From Chitinophagaceae bacterium (GTDB lineage Bacteria; Bacteroidota; Bacteroidia; Chitinophagales; Chitinophagaceae), in assembly GCA_947461495.1 (NCBI GenBank), contig CANHLV010000002.1, positions 1 to 24,787 on the forward strand: a DNA stretch of 24,787 nt. The letters are read 5' to 3'. A program made the position numbers and the translations under genes. Positions 8,373 through 15,762 of the stretch are shown here, one piece after another. Every line of letters begins with the position of its first letter. Position 1 is the first letter of the stretch. The notes beneath the pieces were generated by a model, which saw only the letters and a list, made by a program, of their open reading frames with translations, made no database searches and had not been told where the DNA came from.

Positions 8373-9254
8373 TTGAGATTAGCCGCAATAGATATAGGTA
8401 GTAACGCAGCAAGACTTTTGATCACCGAAGTTACCGATGGTACTGAAAAAGAAATTGCATTTAACAAGTTGAATTTAATTCGAGTTCCCTTGAGACTAGG
8501 CTTTGATGTTTTTGAAAACGGTGTCATTTCAGAACAAAAAACACAAATGCTGATTCAAACATTAAAAGCATTCCGACATTTAATCAATGCCTATCATGTG
8601 GATGCTATAAAAGCTTGTGCCACTAGTGCCATGCGTGATGCTAAAAATGCAGATAAAATCTTGTCGATTGTAAAAAAAGAAACCGGCCTTGATATTGAAG
8701 TTATTTCAGGAGAATTGGAGGCCAATATTATTTATGAGAACCATATAGCAGAAAACATGGATAAAGACCATAGCTATATGTACATAGATGTTGGTGGTGG
8801 AAGTACAGAAATTTCAGTTTTTGGAAACGGGAAATTGAGTTTTAAAAAATCATTCAATATAGGCACCATCAGACTTTTAAAAGGACTAGTTCTTGAGAAA
8901 GAATGGGAATCGATGAAGGAGAACATCAAACAAGCTACTAGATCTCATAAGGATATTATTGCAATTGGAAGTGGCGGAAATATCAATAAGGTTTTTTCCA
9001 TGAGCAAGAAAAAAGATGGTAAGCCGCTCAGTATCGACTTACTCAGAGATTATTATAAAGAGTTAAGTAGTGTCAATTTAAAAGATCGAATTCAATTATA
9101 CAACTTACGCGAAGACCGTGCAGATGTTATTGTTCCTGCATTACAGGTATATGTAAATGCCATGAGATGGGCCAATGCAGAAGAAATTTATGTCCCAAAA
9201 ATCGGATTAGCAGATGGCTTGATACATCATTTGTGGGAGGAGCTGAAAAAATAG
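8373..9254 (+). CDS. ppx: Ppx/GppA-family phosphatase (exopolyphosphatase)
   Basis: The 293-residue cytosolic protein has the ASKHA-fold signatures in order. AAIDIGSNAARLLI at the N-terminus is phosphate-1, and EVISGELEANIIYE carries the expected catalytic Glu. YIDVGGGSTEISVFG is phosphate-2, followed by IAIGSGGNINKVF and a C-terminal VIVPALQVYVNAM. It is the short Ppx/GppA form without the C-terminal HD-like domain, as is common in Bacteroidota. It should hydrolyse polyphosphate ends and/or pppGpp; sequence alone cannot separate these. The start is TTG at 8373: a TAA stop lies directly in front of it in frame and conserved residues begin at codon 3. It follows ppk1 by 108 nt. Confidence 0.92.
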   Translation: MRLAAIDIGSNAARLLITEVTDGTEKEIAFNKLNLIRVPLRLGFDVFENGVISEQKTQMLIQTLKAFRHLINAYHVDAIKACATSAMRDAKNADKILSIVKKETGLDIEVISGELEANIIYENHIAENMDKDHSYMYIDVGGGSTEISVFGNGKLSFKKSFNIGTIRLLKGLVLEKEWESMKENIKQATRSHKDIIAIGSGGNINKVFSMSKKKDGKPLSIDLLRDYYKELSSVNLKDRIQLYNLREDRADVIVPALQVYVNAMRWANAEEIYVPKIGLADGLIHHLWEELKK

Positions 9255-9263
9255 GTTTGAAAC

Positions 9264-9323
9264 GTTCAAAAGGTTCAATAAGTTCAAGATGTCAACCTTT
9301 TGAACATATTGAACCTTTGAAAC
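9264..9323. repeat. Long inverted repeat built of 9-nt GTTCAA units, downstream of ppx
   Basis: The left arm 9272-9287 pairs with 9300-9315 with one mismatch in 16, and the stem can extend outward towards 9264 and 9323. Each arm is itself a string of 9-nt units (GTTCAAAAG, GTTCAATAA, GTTCAAGAT on the left; their complements on the right). It begins 10 nt after the ppx stop. There is no T-run, so it is not a classical terminator, but it could stabilise the 3' end. It is probably a copy of a dispersed intergenic repeat. Confidence 0.8.
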
Positions 9324-9448
9324 ACATAACTTTCCAAAAAAGCAAATAACTTCTTACATTTACATCCTCAAGCGATTTTCACGGATTTGTTTTATTCTAA
9401 CGCAGAGCCTTATCCCCATTCGCAAATCCATTTCAATTTTATTTTATT

Positions 9449-10264
9449 ATGTCTGTTCACAAAGAAGTAAAGAAAATCACTACACACACCCTTCAGGTCA
9501 TGAAGGAAAGTGGCGAGAAAATTTCAATGATCACGGCTTATGATTTTTCGTTTGCCAAATTATTCGATGAAGCTGCTATTGATATCATTTTGGTTGGCGA
9601 TAGCGCCAGTAATGTAATGGCGGGTCATGAAACCACCTTGCCTATTACCCTAGATCAAATGATATATCATGCACAGAGCGTTGTTAGAGGAATAAAACGA
9701 TGCCTTGTTGTTGTCGATATGCCTTTTGGTTCATATCAAGGCAATTCAAAGGAAGCATTGAATTCAGCGATTAGAATCATGAAAGAAACCGGTGGTCATT
9801 CTGTAAAATTGGAAGGAGGTGAGGAAGTTGTTGAATCTGTAAAAAGAATTGTAAGCACAGGTATCCCCGTAATGGGACATTTAGGGTTAACGCCACAAAG
9901 TATTTACAAATTCGGAACTTATACCGTGAGAGCCAAAGAAGAGGCGGAAGCCATCAAATTAAAAAAGGATGCATTGTTGTTACAAGAGGCCGGATGCTTT
10001 GCTATCGTTCTTGAAAAAATCCCTGCAGCATTGGCCAAAGAAGTATCAGAAAGTTTACATATTCCTACAATTGGAATCGGAGCCGGCGGAGCTTGCGATG
10101 GGCAGGTATTGGTCATGCATGATATGCTCGGCATCAATACTGAATTCAAACCTAGATTTCTGAGAAAATACCTCAATCTTCATGAACAGATTAATACAGC
10201 TGTAAAGCAATACATAACTGATGTAAAATCAGGAGATTTTCCAAATCAGAAAGAGCAATATTGA
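9449..10264 (+). CDS. panB: 3-methyl-2-oxobutanoate hydroxymethyltransferase
   Basis: PanB transfers a hydroxymethyl group from 5,10-methylenetetrahydrofolate to 2-oxoisovalerate to give ketopantoate, the first committed step to pantothenate. The 271-residue protein has KISMITAYDFSFAKLFDEA and LVGDSASNVMAGHETTLPIT, whose Asp binds Mg2+. VVVDMPFGSYQ, VKLEGG, MGHLGLTPQS and IGIGAGGACDGQVLVMHD follow. All are in family order and the length is typical. It is on the same strand as panC but separated by the polyphosphate genes, with 194 nt of non-coding DNA in front that contains the GTTCAA repeat. I saw no convincing promoter. Confidence 0.97.
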   Translation: MSVHKEVKKITTHTLQVMKESGEKISMITAYDFSFAKLFDEAAIDIILVGDSASNVMAGHETTLPITLDQMIYHAQSVVRGIKRCLVVVDMPFGSYQGNSKEALNSAIRIMKETGGHSVKLEGGEEVVESVKRIVSTGIPVMGHLGLTPQSIYKFGTYTVRAKEEAEAIKLKKDALLLQEAGCFAIVLEKIPAALAKEVSESLHIPTIGIGAGGACDGQVLVMHDMLGINTEFKPRFLRKYLNLHEQINTAVKQYITDVKSGDFPNQKEQY

Positions 10265-10266
10265 GA

Positions 10267-10322
10267 AAAATTTAAAAGTCAAAATTGATCACTTCTTTTT
10301 TTACTTTTTACTTTTAAATTTT
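10267..10322. repeat. AT-rich inverted repeat after panB (dispersed repeat family)
   Basis: Thirteen bases at 10267-10279 (AAAATTTAAAAGT) pair perfectly with 10310-10322 across a 30-nt loop, 2 nt after the panB stop. The right arm and its flank, read on the minus strand, closely match sequence at 24521-24550 and partly 24714-24745. The loop holds a T-run, so it may also assist termination. Confidence 0.65.
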
Positions 10323-10402
10323 GAATTTGAACTCCGATTAACATCTCAATTTGATTCCCTTCAAATCTTATGACTTTTTCACAAATTGCCTCCATAAGTT
10401 TG

Positions 10403-10410
10403 TACCTTTG
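10403..10410 (+). promoter_or_regulatory. -7 box (TACCTTTG) for the ALDH gene
   Basis: TACCTTTG fits TAnnTTTG exactly and ends 23 nt before the ATG. No good TTG was found 19-20 nt upstream. Confidence 0.6.
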
Positions 10411-10433
10411 CGACTAAATAAAAATCATTATAA

Positions 10434-11957
10434 ATGGACTTTCTCAAAACATTACAGATACAAGGAAGTAATCCCGGTGTATCTACAGGTAACACATGGA
10501 TAAAAACCAAAGCCGCAGTAATCGAATCATATTCTCCGGTCGATGGCAAATTGATTGGATCCGTTATTGCTGCAGACGAAAAATCATATCAAACTGTTGT
10601 AGCTACTGCTCAAAAAGCATTTGAGGAATGGCGCGCTTGGCCGGCTCCCAAAAGAGGAGAAATCGTAAGACAAATTGGCGAAGAGCTAAGAAAATATAAA
10701 ACGCCATTAGGCAAACTGGTTAGTTATGAAATGGGCAAAAGCTTACAGGAAGGCCTAGGCGAAGTTCAGGAAATGATTGACATCTGTGATTTTGCGGTTG
10801 GTTTATCACGTCAGTTGCACGGATTGACCATGCATAGTGAAAGGCCGGGACACAGAATGTATGAACAATATCATCCATTAGGAATCGTAGGAATAATATC
10901 TGCTTTCAATTTCCCTGTTGCGGTTTGGAGTTGGAATACCATGTTGGCATGGATTTGCGGTGATGTATGTATTTGGAAACCCAGTGAAAAAACACCTTTG
11001 TGTGGAATTGCCTGTCAGAAAATTATTCAAACTGTATTCAAGAAAAATAATGTACCGGAAGGTGTAAGTTGTTTAGTAAGTGGCGGCAGAGAAGTGGGTG
11101 AATGGATGAGCAATGATACGAGAGTGCCATTGGTGTCAGCAACTGGAAGTACCAGAATGGGTAAAGCTGTTGCGGCTGCTGTAGGTCAAAGATTGGGAAG
11201 AAGCTTATTGGAATTGGGTGGTAACAACGCCATTATTATTTCAAAAAATGCTGATTTGAATATTGCCATGACTGCTGCTACTTTCGGTGCTGTTGGAACC
11301 GCAGGACAAAGATGCACTACTACAAGAAGGCTAATCATCCACGAAAAAATCTATAACAAGTTTAAAGATAAATTGGCTCACGCCTATAAGCAATTGAAAA
11401 TCGGCAACCCTTTGAATGAAAAAAATCATGTGGGTCCATTGATTGATAAAGATGCAGTTGATATGTATCTAGCAGCGATTGAAAAATGCAAAGCCGAAGG
11501 CGGAAAATTTCTGGTTGAAGGTGGTGTTATCAAAGGCAAAGGATATGAAAGCGGTTGTTATGTAAAACCATGTATTGCAGAAGCAAAAAATAGTTTCGAA
11601 ATCGTACAACACGAAACATTTGCTCCGATTCTTTACATCATGAAATACAAAACCATGGATGAAGCGATTGCTTTACAAAATGGTGTACCACAAGGACTCT
11701 CCTCTTCTATCATTACTACAAATCTTCTTGAAGCCGAAAAATTCCTTTCTCAATCAGGAAGCGATTGCGGTATAGCTAATGTCAATATCGGAACTTCCGG
11801 TGCTGAAATCGGTGGCGCTTTTGGCGGAGAAAAAGAAACCGGCGGCGGCAGAGAAAGTGGTAGCGATGCTTGGAAAGTGTATATGAGACGTCAAACAAAC
11901 ACGATTAATTATACAGACAAATTGCCATTAGCACAAGGCATTAAATTTGATTTGTAA
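10434..11957 (+). CDS. Aldehyde dehydrogenase, ALDH7 type (aminoadipate-semialdehyde dehydrogenase-like)
   Basis: The 507-residue NAD(P)-dependent dehydrogenase oxidises an aldehyde to an acid in the cytosol. It shows FNFPVAVWSWN, WKPSEKTPLCG, SATGSTRMGKAVAA (coenzyme loop), LELGGNNAI with the general base Glu260, and GTAGQRCTTTRRL with nucleophile Cys294. GQRCTTTRRL and the GGAFGGEKETGGGRESGSD stretch near the C-terminus are characteristic of the ALDH7A1/antiquitin/AmaB group. That group acts on 2-aminoadipate semialdehyde in lysine breakdown and on other aldehydes. No other lysine-pathway gene is nearby, so the physiological substrate stays open. It has its own -7 box upstream and a 12-bp inverted repeat downstream. 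Confidence 0.93.
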   Translation: MDFLKTLQIQGSNPGVSTGNTWIKTKAAVIESYSPVDGKLIGSVIAADEKSYQTVVATAQKAFEEWRAWPAPKRGEIVRQIGEELRKYKTPLGKLVSYEMGKSLQEGLGEVQEMIDICDFAVGLSRQLHGLTMHSERPGHRMYEQYHPLGIVGIISAFNFPVAVWSWNTMLAWICGDVCIWKPSEKTPLCGIACQKIIQTVFKKNNVPEGVSCLVSGGREVGEWMSNDTRVPLVSATGSTRMGKAVAAAVGQRLGRSLLELGGNNAIIISKNADLNIAMTAATFGAVGTAGQRCTTTRRLIIHEKIYNKFKDKLAHAYKQLKIGNPLNEKNHVGPLIDKDAVDMYLAAIEKCKAEGGKFLVEGGVIKGKGYESGCYVKPCIAEAKNSFEIVQHETFAPILYIMKYKTMDEAIALQNGVPQGLSSSIITTNLLEAEKFLSQSGSDCGIANVNIGTSGAEIGGAFGGEKETGGGRESGSDAWKVYMRRQTNTINYTDKLPLAQGIKFDL

Positions 11958-11966
11958 AGATTTCCC

Positions 11967-12011
11967 AAATTATCTGATTTCCTTTAAAAAATGCAATCTA
12001 TCAGATAATTT
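11967..12011. repeat. 12-bp perfect inverted repeat between ALDH and S8 protease genes
   Basis: AAATTATCTGAT (11967-11978) and ATCAGATAATTT (12000-12011) are exact reverse complements separated by 21 nt, inside the 75-nt gap between the genes. The structure begins 10 nt after the ALDH stop and ends 21 nt before the protease ATG. It lacks a T-run. It may be a 3'-end structure of the ALDH mRNA or a leader/operator element of the protease gene. Confidence 0.7.
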
Positions 12012-12032
12012 CACAGACTAAAAAAATAAAAA

Positions 12033-13709
12033 ATGATAAAAACTTACGCGTTATTAGTATCGGGATTGTTAATTGGTGCTTCATCTTTTGCACAAAGCTC
12101 AGAAGGCACAGAAAAAAAAGCACCAAATAATTGGCATCAGTTGGATAAAACCGAAACTGGTTTCAATGGCATCAGTCTAAATAAAGCATATGATTTTTTG
12201 AAATCAAAGAATTTAAAAAGTAAGAAAGTAGTTGTTGCGGTGATTGACAGCGGTATCGACACTTTACATGAGGATTTGAAACCTGTACTTTGGACAAATC
12301 CTAAAGAAATCCCTGGCAATGGTAAAGATGATGATAAGAACGGCTATATCGATGATATACATGGCTGGAATTTTCTAGGTGGCAAAGATGGCAAAAATGT
12401 GAAAGAAGACAGTTATGAGGGCGCTCGTGTTTACCACAAATTAAAAAGCAAATGGGAAGGTAAGGAAGTAAATGTTGATTCGCTATCACCCTCCGACAAA
12501 AAATCCTATGTCCTGTACAAAAAAGCAAAAGACAAAGTTGTTGGGGAAGTCGATGAAGCAGAGATCGGCTATTTAAAAATGCTTTTTCCTAAATTTCTTA
12601 CTGGAGATTCTGTATTGAGAAAAGAAATAGGTAAAGATGAATACAATGGCGAAGATTTGAAATCTAACAATACGACTGACCCAAATGGAAAAATGGCGAA
12701 AGGATTGATTTTAAATATCAGCAAAGCCAATAATAGTTATGAAATCACCAATACTCAACTTTTGGACGAAATAGGAGGACAACTTCGTAAAGCAGAAACG
12801 GCAACAGTAGCACCTCCTACTTACAGAAGTGATGTGGTTAAAGATGACGAATCTAATCTCAATGACAGAAATTACGGCAACAATGATATTATGGCGGCAA
12901 CACCATTTCATGGTACCCATTGCTCAGGCATCATAGGTGCTGCCAGAAACAATGAGAAAGGAATTGATGGCATTGCTGACAATGTTAGCATTATGATGTT
13001 GCGTGCTGTACCTGATGGTGATGAACATGATAAAGACATTGCCAATGCAATTCGTTATGCAATTGACAATGGCGCTAAAATCATCAGTATGAGTTTTGGT
13101 AAAGATTTTTCTCCTGAGAAAAAATGGGTTGATGAAGCCTTCAAATATGCAGATAAAAAAGGCGTATTATTAGTTCATGCAGCTGGCAATGATGCTAAAA
13201 ATATTGATACACTTGATAATTTTCCAAATCCTATTTTTGAAGATGGATCCGGAAAAGCAAACAATGTTATTACTGTAGGTGCCAGCGGAGATGAAAAAAA
13301 TGGAGGATTAACAGCATCATTCAGTAATTACGGCAAGCAGGAAGTAGATGTATTCGCGCCTGGCGTAAGCATCTACTCTACTATTCCAGGAGGCACTACA
13401 TATGGAAATGCAAGTGGAACAAGTATGGCTTGTCCGGTTGTAGCCGGTATTGCAGCACTTACTTTGGAATATTACCCTAGTCTCACTGCAAAGCAATTAA
13501 AAGAAATTATCGAAAAATCTGCAATTAAGTGTAATGAAGAGGTAAGAGTTCCTGGCACCGAGGATAAAAAAATGTTGAGTGAACTTTCAAAAACAGGTGC
13601 ATTTGTCAATGCATTTGAAGCAGTTAAATTAGCAGAAACATATGTGGTATTAAACAAACAAAAAATTAATTCACCAAAGCAAACCCCCACAAAAAAATCT
13701 GGAAAGTAA
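12033..13709 (+). CDS. Secreted S8 (subtilisin-family) serine protease with long insert
   Basis: The 558-residue protein has a signal peptide (about residues 1-20, ending SSFAQ) and a complete subtilisin triad: Asp72 in VIDSGID, His293 in HGTHCSG, and Ser464 in GTSMACPVVAG. Oxyanion Asn386 lies in HAAGND. It should be a periplasmic or exported endopeptidase. The Asp-His distance is 221 residues instead of about 30, owing to a charged Lys/Asp-rich insert of roughly 190 residues (about 95-285). There is no obvious inhibitor-type propeptide, because the catalytic domain begins about 45 residues after the signal peptide. There is no type IX sorting domain; the C-terminus is a short Lys/Pro/Ser-rich tail. 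It lies 75 nt after the ALDH gene. Confidence 0.94.
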   Translation: MIKTYALLVSGLLIGASSFAQSSEGTEKKAPNNWHQLDKTETGFNGISLNKAYDFLKSKNLKSKKVVVAVIDSGIDTLHEDLKPVLWTNPKEIPGNGKDDDKNGYIDDIHGWNFLGGKDGKNVKEDSYEGARVYHKLKSKWEGKEVNVDSLSPSDKKSYVLYKKAKDKVVGEVDEAEIGYLKMLFPKFLTGDSVLRKEIGKDEYNGEDLKSNNTTDPNGKMAKGLILNISKANNSYEITNTQLLDEIGGQLRKAETATVAPPTYRSDVVKDDESNLNDRNYGNNDIMAATPFHGTHCSGIIGAARNNEKGIDGIADNVSIMMLRAVPDGDEHDKDIANAIRYAIDNGAKIISMSFGKDFSPEKKWVDEAFKYADKKGVLLVHAAGNDAKNIDTLDNFPNPIFEDGSGKANNVITVGASGDEKNGGLTASFSNYGKQEVDVFAPGVSIYSTIPGGTTYGNASGTSMACPVVAGIAALTLEYYPSLTAKQLKEIIEKSAIKCNEEVRVPGTEDKKMLSELSKTGAFVNAFEAVKLAETYVVLNKQKINSPKQTPTKKSGK

Positions 13710-13711
13710 AT

Positions 13712-13769
13712 TGTAATAGATTAAAAATTATTAAACCGGAATTATTAATGATTCCGGTTTTCTATTACA
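13712..13769 (+). terminator. Terminator of the S8 protease gene
   Basis: A 10-bp perfect stem (13733-13742 with 13751-13760, AAACCGGAAT/ATTCCGGTTT) with an 8-nt loop is followed by TCTATT. An outer 8-bp pairing TGTAATAG/CTATTACA (13712-13719 with 13762-13769) encloses it. It lies just past the protease stop. Confidence 0.82.
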
Positions 13770-13796
13770 GACATGTGATGTAATTATGCTATTGTT

Positions 13797-13980
13797 GTTA
13801 AACCCGGATTTTGCAGTTGGAATCGTGATGAAAGGAAAAAAGGCAATAAAGACGGGTGTTTGAGCCGATTTTTGGACGAAAGTATAATGAATTATGTTGA
13901 GATCAAAATATCAAGCAAACGCTTGTCTTTGCAGCATTTTTTTCTTGTAATAGATTTCAACTGCAAAATCTGGGTTAAAC
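13797..13980. mobile_element. MITE-like element, 184 bp with 23-bp terminal inverted repeats
   Basis: 13797-13819 and 13958-13980 are reverse complements at 21 of 23 positions (ends GTTAAACCC...GGGTTAAAC, inner part GATTTTGCAGTTG). The enclosed 138 bp has no recognisable gene. No clear target-site duplication is seen. The right terminal repeat overlaps the 3' end of the next minus-strand gene and contributes its stop codon. A degenerate related copy in opposite orientation lies at 17574-17704. The MITE reading is inference from the terminal repeats and the second copy. Confidence 0.6.
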
Positions 13981-14448
13981 TAATTTTTTTATTTGAAGAT
14001 TAAAATCATATTGTAAATCTTCATGCATTGAGTCAATTGCTGTGATTATTTTCTTTTTTAAAGATAAATACAGATTCATCAATACAGTACTTTTTTCAAG
14101 AGGGATTTTTGATTCATTTATTTTTTGACACAAGTAAATCAGTATTTCAACCTCCGTTGTATCGACTGAACTGTAACGAATAAATTTTGAAGCTAGTCTG
14201 ATAATTTTTCTTAATTTTTTCTTGATAATGTAAACACTGAAGTCTTTTAATTCATTAAAACCGGCATCTATCTCTGATTTAATGGCATTAACGTAACCAA
14301 TTTCATCAAAGGATTCAAATAATAAGTACGTAAGCAATTCTTTATTTTCTTTTTTATATCTCGCAAGTCGTAAATTAAAAGAAACCAAATCATCATTAGA
14401 CATAGTTTCCAATGCAGATTTTATTTCCTTAATAGTTGCGGCTTTCAT
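13975..14448 (-). CDS. Small helical protein of unknown function, last gene of the Ppx-like cluster
   Basis: The 157-residue product has no signal peptide or membrane segment and reads as almost wholly alpha-helical and charged. Landmarks are KEIKSALETMSNDDLVSFN, RLARYKKENKELLTYLLFES near residues 28-47, and FNELKDFSVYIIKKKLRKII around 65-84. I recall similar conserved proteins with the KKENKELLTYLLFE motif in other Bacteroidota but no assigned function. It lies 28 nt after a 26-codon small ORF and 128 nt after the membrane coiled-coil gene on the same strand. Probably a cytoplasmic partner. Its last codons (GTT TAA) fall within the terminal repeat of the MITE-like element, so the C-terminus may have been altered by an insertion. 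Confidence 0.8.
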   Translation of the reverse strand: MKAATIKEIKSALETMSNDDLVSFNLRLARYKKENKELLTYLLFESFDEIGYVNAIKSEIDAGFNELKDFSVYIIKKKLRKIIRLASKFIRYSSVDTTEVEILIYLCQKINESKIPLEKSTVLMNLYLSLKKKIITAIDSMHEDLQYDFNLQIKKLV

Positions 14449-14476
14449 AATTCGAAGTGCTTATTAATTGGGGGAA

Positions 14477-14557
14477 TTAGCATTCCTCAGTTTCTATTTT
14501 AATCTTGTCTTTGTTCAATTCGTTTCGATAATATTTTTCAAAAAAATTAAATTCCAT
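14477..14557 (-). CDS. Putative 26-codon small protein inside the cluster
   Basis: An ATG-to-TAA frame reads MEFNFFEKYYRNEL and ends with an acidic stretch and Cys. It starts 19 nt after the stop of the membrane coiled-coil gene and ends 28 nt before the helical-protein gene, filling what is otherwise the only large gap in the cluster. No Shine-Dalgarno is seen, which is normal in this phylum. The composition (aromatic, Lys/Glu) is protein-like but the ORF is short enough to be chance; I cannot name a family. Confidence 0.35.
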   Translation of the reverse strand: MEFNFFEKYYRNELNKDKIKIETEEC

Positions 14558-14576
14558 TTGCTTGCTTGAATTAGAG

Positions 14577-15725
14577 CTATTCTAATGCTTTAACTGTCTT
14601 ACCAATTATATAACCATTTTGATAAAAATCGATTGAATAATTTCCTCTTGGATATTGATCTGCGTTTATTGAAAAATTTAGTTTTTTTGTTTCGCCGATA
14701 TCGCAACTGTACTTTACTTTCGTTGAATAAATTCTTCTTCCATTATCAGTTTCAAAAGTACCTGCATCCCAAGTGGATGATTGAAGTAATTTTCCATCAG
14801 GCTTGGTAATCACAATATGAATATCTCCATTTTTAATTTCGGAATGTAAATTTTTTAATTCAAATGAGCCACTGAGTTTATTGGTTTGGGTAGCCAAATT
14901 TGTTTCAAGATACTTATTGTCATCTTCATATAAACCCTTTACATCTAAAGATGATAACGCAAAAAAAGATGCAGTATTGGCTTTATTGTTAACTGTAGCT
15001 TTTACTGGTATTGCTTTCTCTTGTTTTTTGGGACTGCTTTTTATCAGCTTGATATCTGTATTTTGGTTTATAATTTTTGTTTTTTGTGAATTAGAAGAAT
15101 CAACTTTTGTTTTTGATTTATTAGGAGTGTTATTTGAAGATTTTACAATAATATTATTTTCGATTATTTTGGGAGTAGTAGACTTTTTTGATTTATCTGA
15201 AGATATGTTTGGTGTTGTTTTTTGATTATTAATATTATTCTGAGGAGAGCGATTATTATTGTTATTTGATTTTTCAGGAGTTGATACATCTTTTTTGCCT
15301 GAAACTAAAGCACTTAGCCTCTGATTTTCTTTAATAATGGCTTGATTTTGAGAGCTTAATTCATCAACTTTTAATAACAAATCATTGATGTTTTTCTCGG
15401 CATTTTTATTAGAAATGCTTTTCATTGCAGCAATTTCATCTCTAATTTTGTAAAATTCATTAATTTTTTGTGAGATATCTAATTTTAATGAATCAATTTT
15501 CGTCAAAGTAGAGTCAAGGTTATTTAAGTTTCCAACTGTCTGATTGAGGACTTCATTCATTGAGTCTTCAGACAAAATTTCTGCAGGAAAAGTATCTCTG
15601 GTTACAATGATTGGTCTGGCTTTTTCCCTTCCGTAATTATATCCCCATGTCCATAACAGTGCCAAGGAAACTATGATAAGCAATAAAGAAACGATTAAAA
15701 GCAGTAAGGATTTAGTGTCTTTCAT
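14577..15725 (-). CDS. Single-pass membrane protein with coiled coil, low-complexity linker and C-terminal beta domain
   Basis: The 382-residue product has one N-terminal membrane anchor (about residues 6-27), then a heptad-rich region (about 55-140) predicted to be coiled coil. A low-complexity linker rich in Asn, Ser, Lys, Thr and Pro follows (about 143-250). The C-terminal domain (about 251-382) alternates hydrophobic residues like a beta sandwich, with DIHIVITKPDGKLLQS and RGNYSIDFYQNGYIIGKTV. The basic stretch YGREKAR directly after the anchor leaves topology ambiguous; the linker and beta domain suggest a periplasmic bulk. It lies 37 nt after the exported Ppx-like gene and is very likely in its operon. 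No family recognised. It could act as a periplasm-spanning tether or sensor (inference). Confidence 0.8.
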   Translation of the reverse strand: MKDTKSLLLLIVSLLLIIVSLALLWTWGYNYGREKARPIIVTRDTFPAEILSEDSMNEVLNQTVGNLNNLDSTLTKIDSLKLDISQKINEFYKIRDEIAAMKSISNKNAEKNINDLLLKVDELSSQNQAIIKENQRLSALVSGKKDVSTPEKSNNNNNRSPQNNINNQKTTPNISSDKSKKSTTPKIIENNIIVKSSNNTPNKSKTKVDSSNSQKTKIINQNTDIKLIKSSPKKQEKAIPVKATVNNKANTASFFALSSLDVKGLYEDDNKYLETNLATQTNKLSGSFELKNLHSEIKNGDIHIVITKPDGKLLQSSTWDAGTFETDNGRRIYSTKVKYSCDIGETKKLNFSINADQYPRGNYSIDFYQNGYIIGKTVKALE

Positions 15726-15762
15726 TTACAGAAAATGATGCAGATGAGAAAAATGAGTTTTA

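Noticed and set aside
9264..9323. CRISPR-like reading of the GTTCAA repeats
   Set aside because: Units are 9 nt with no spacers and the two arms are inverted, so it is a hairpin and not an array.
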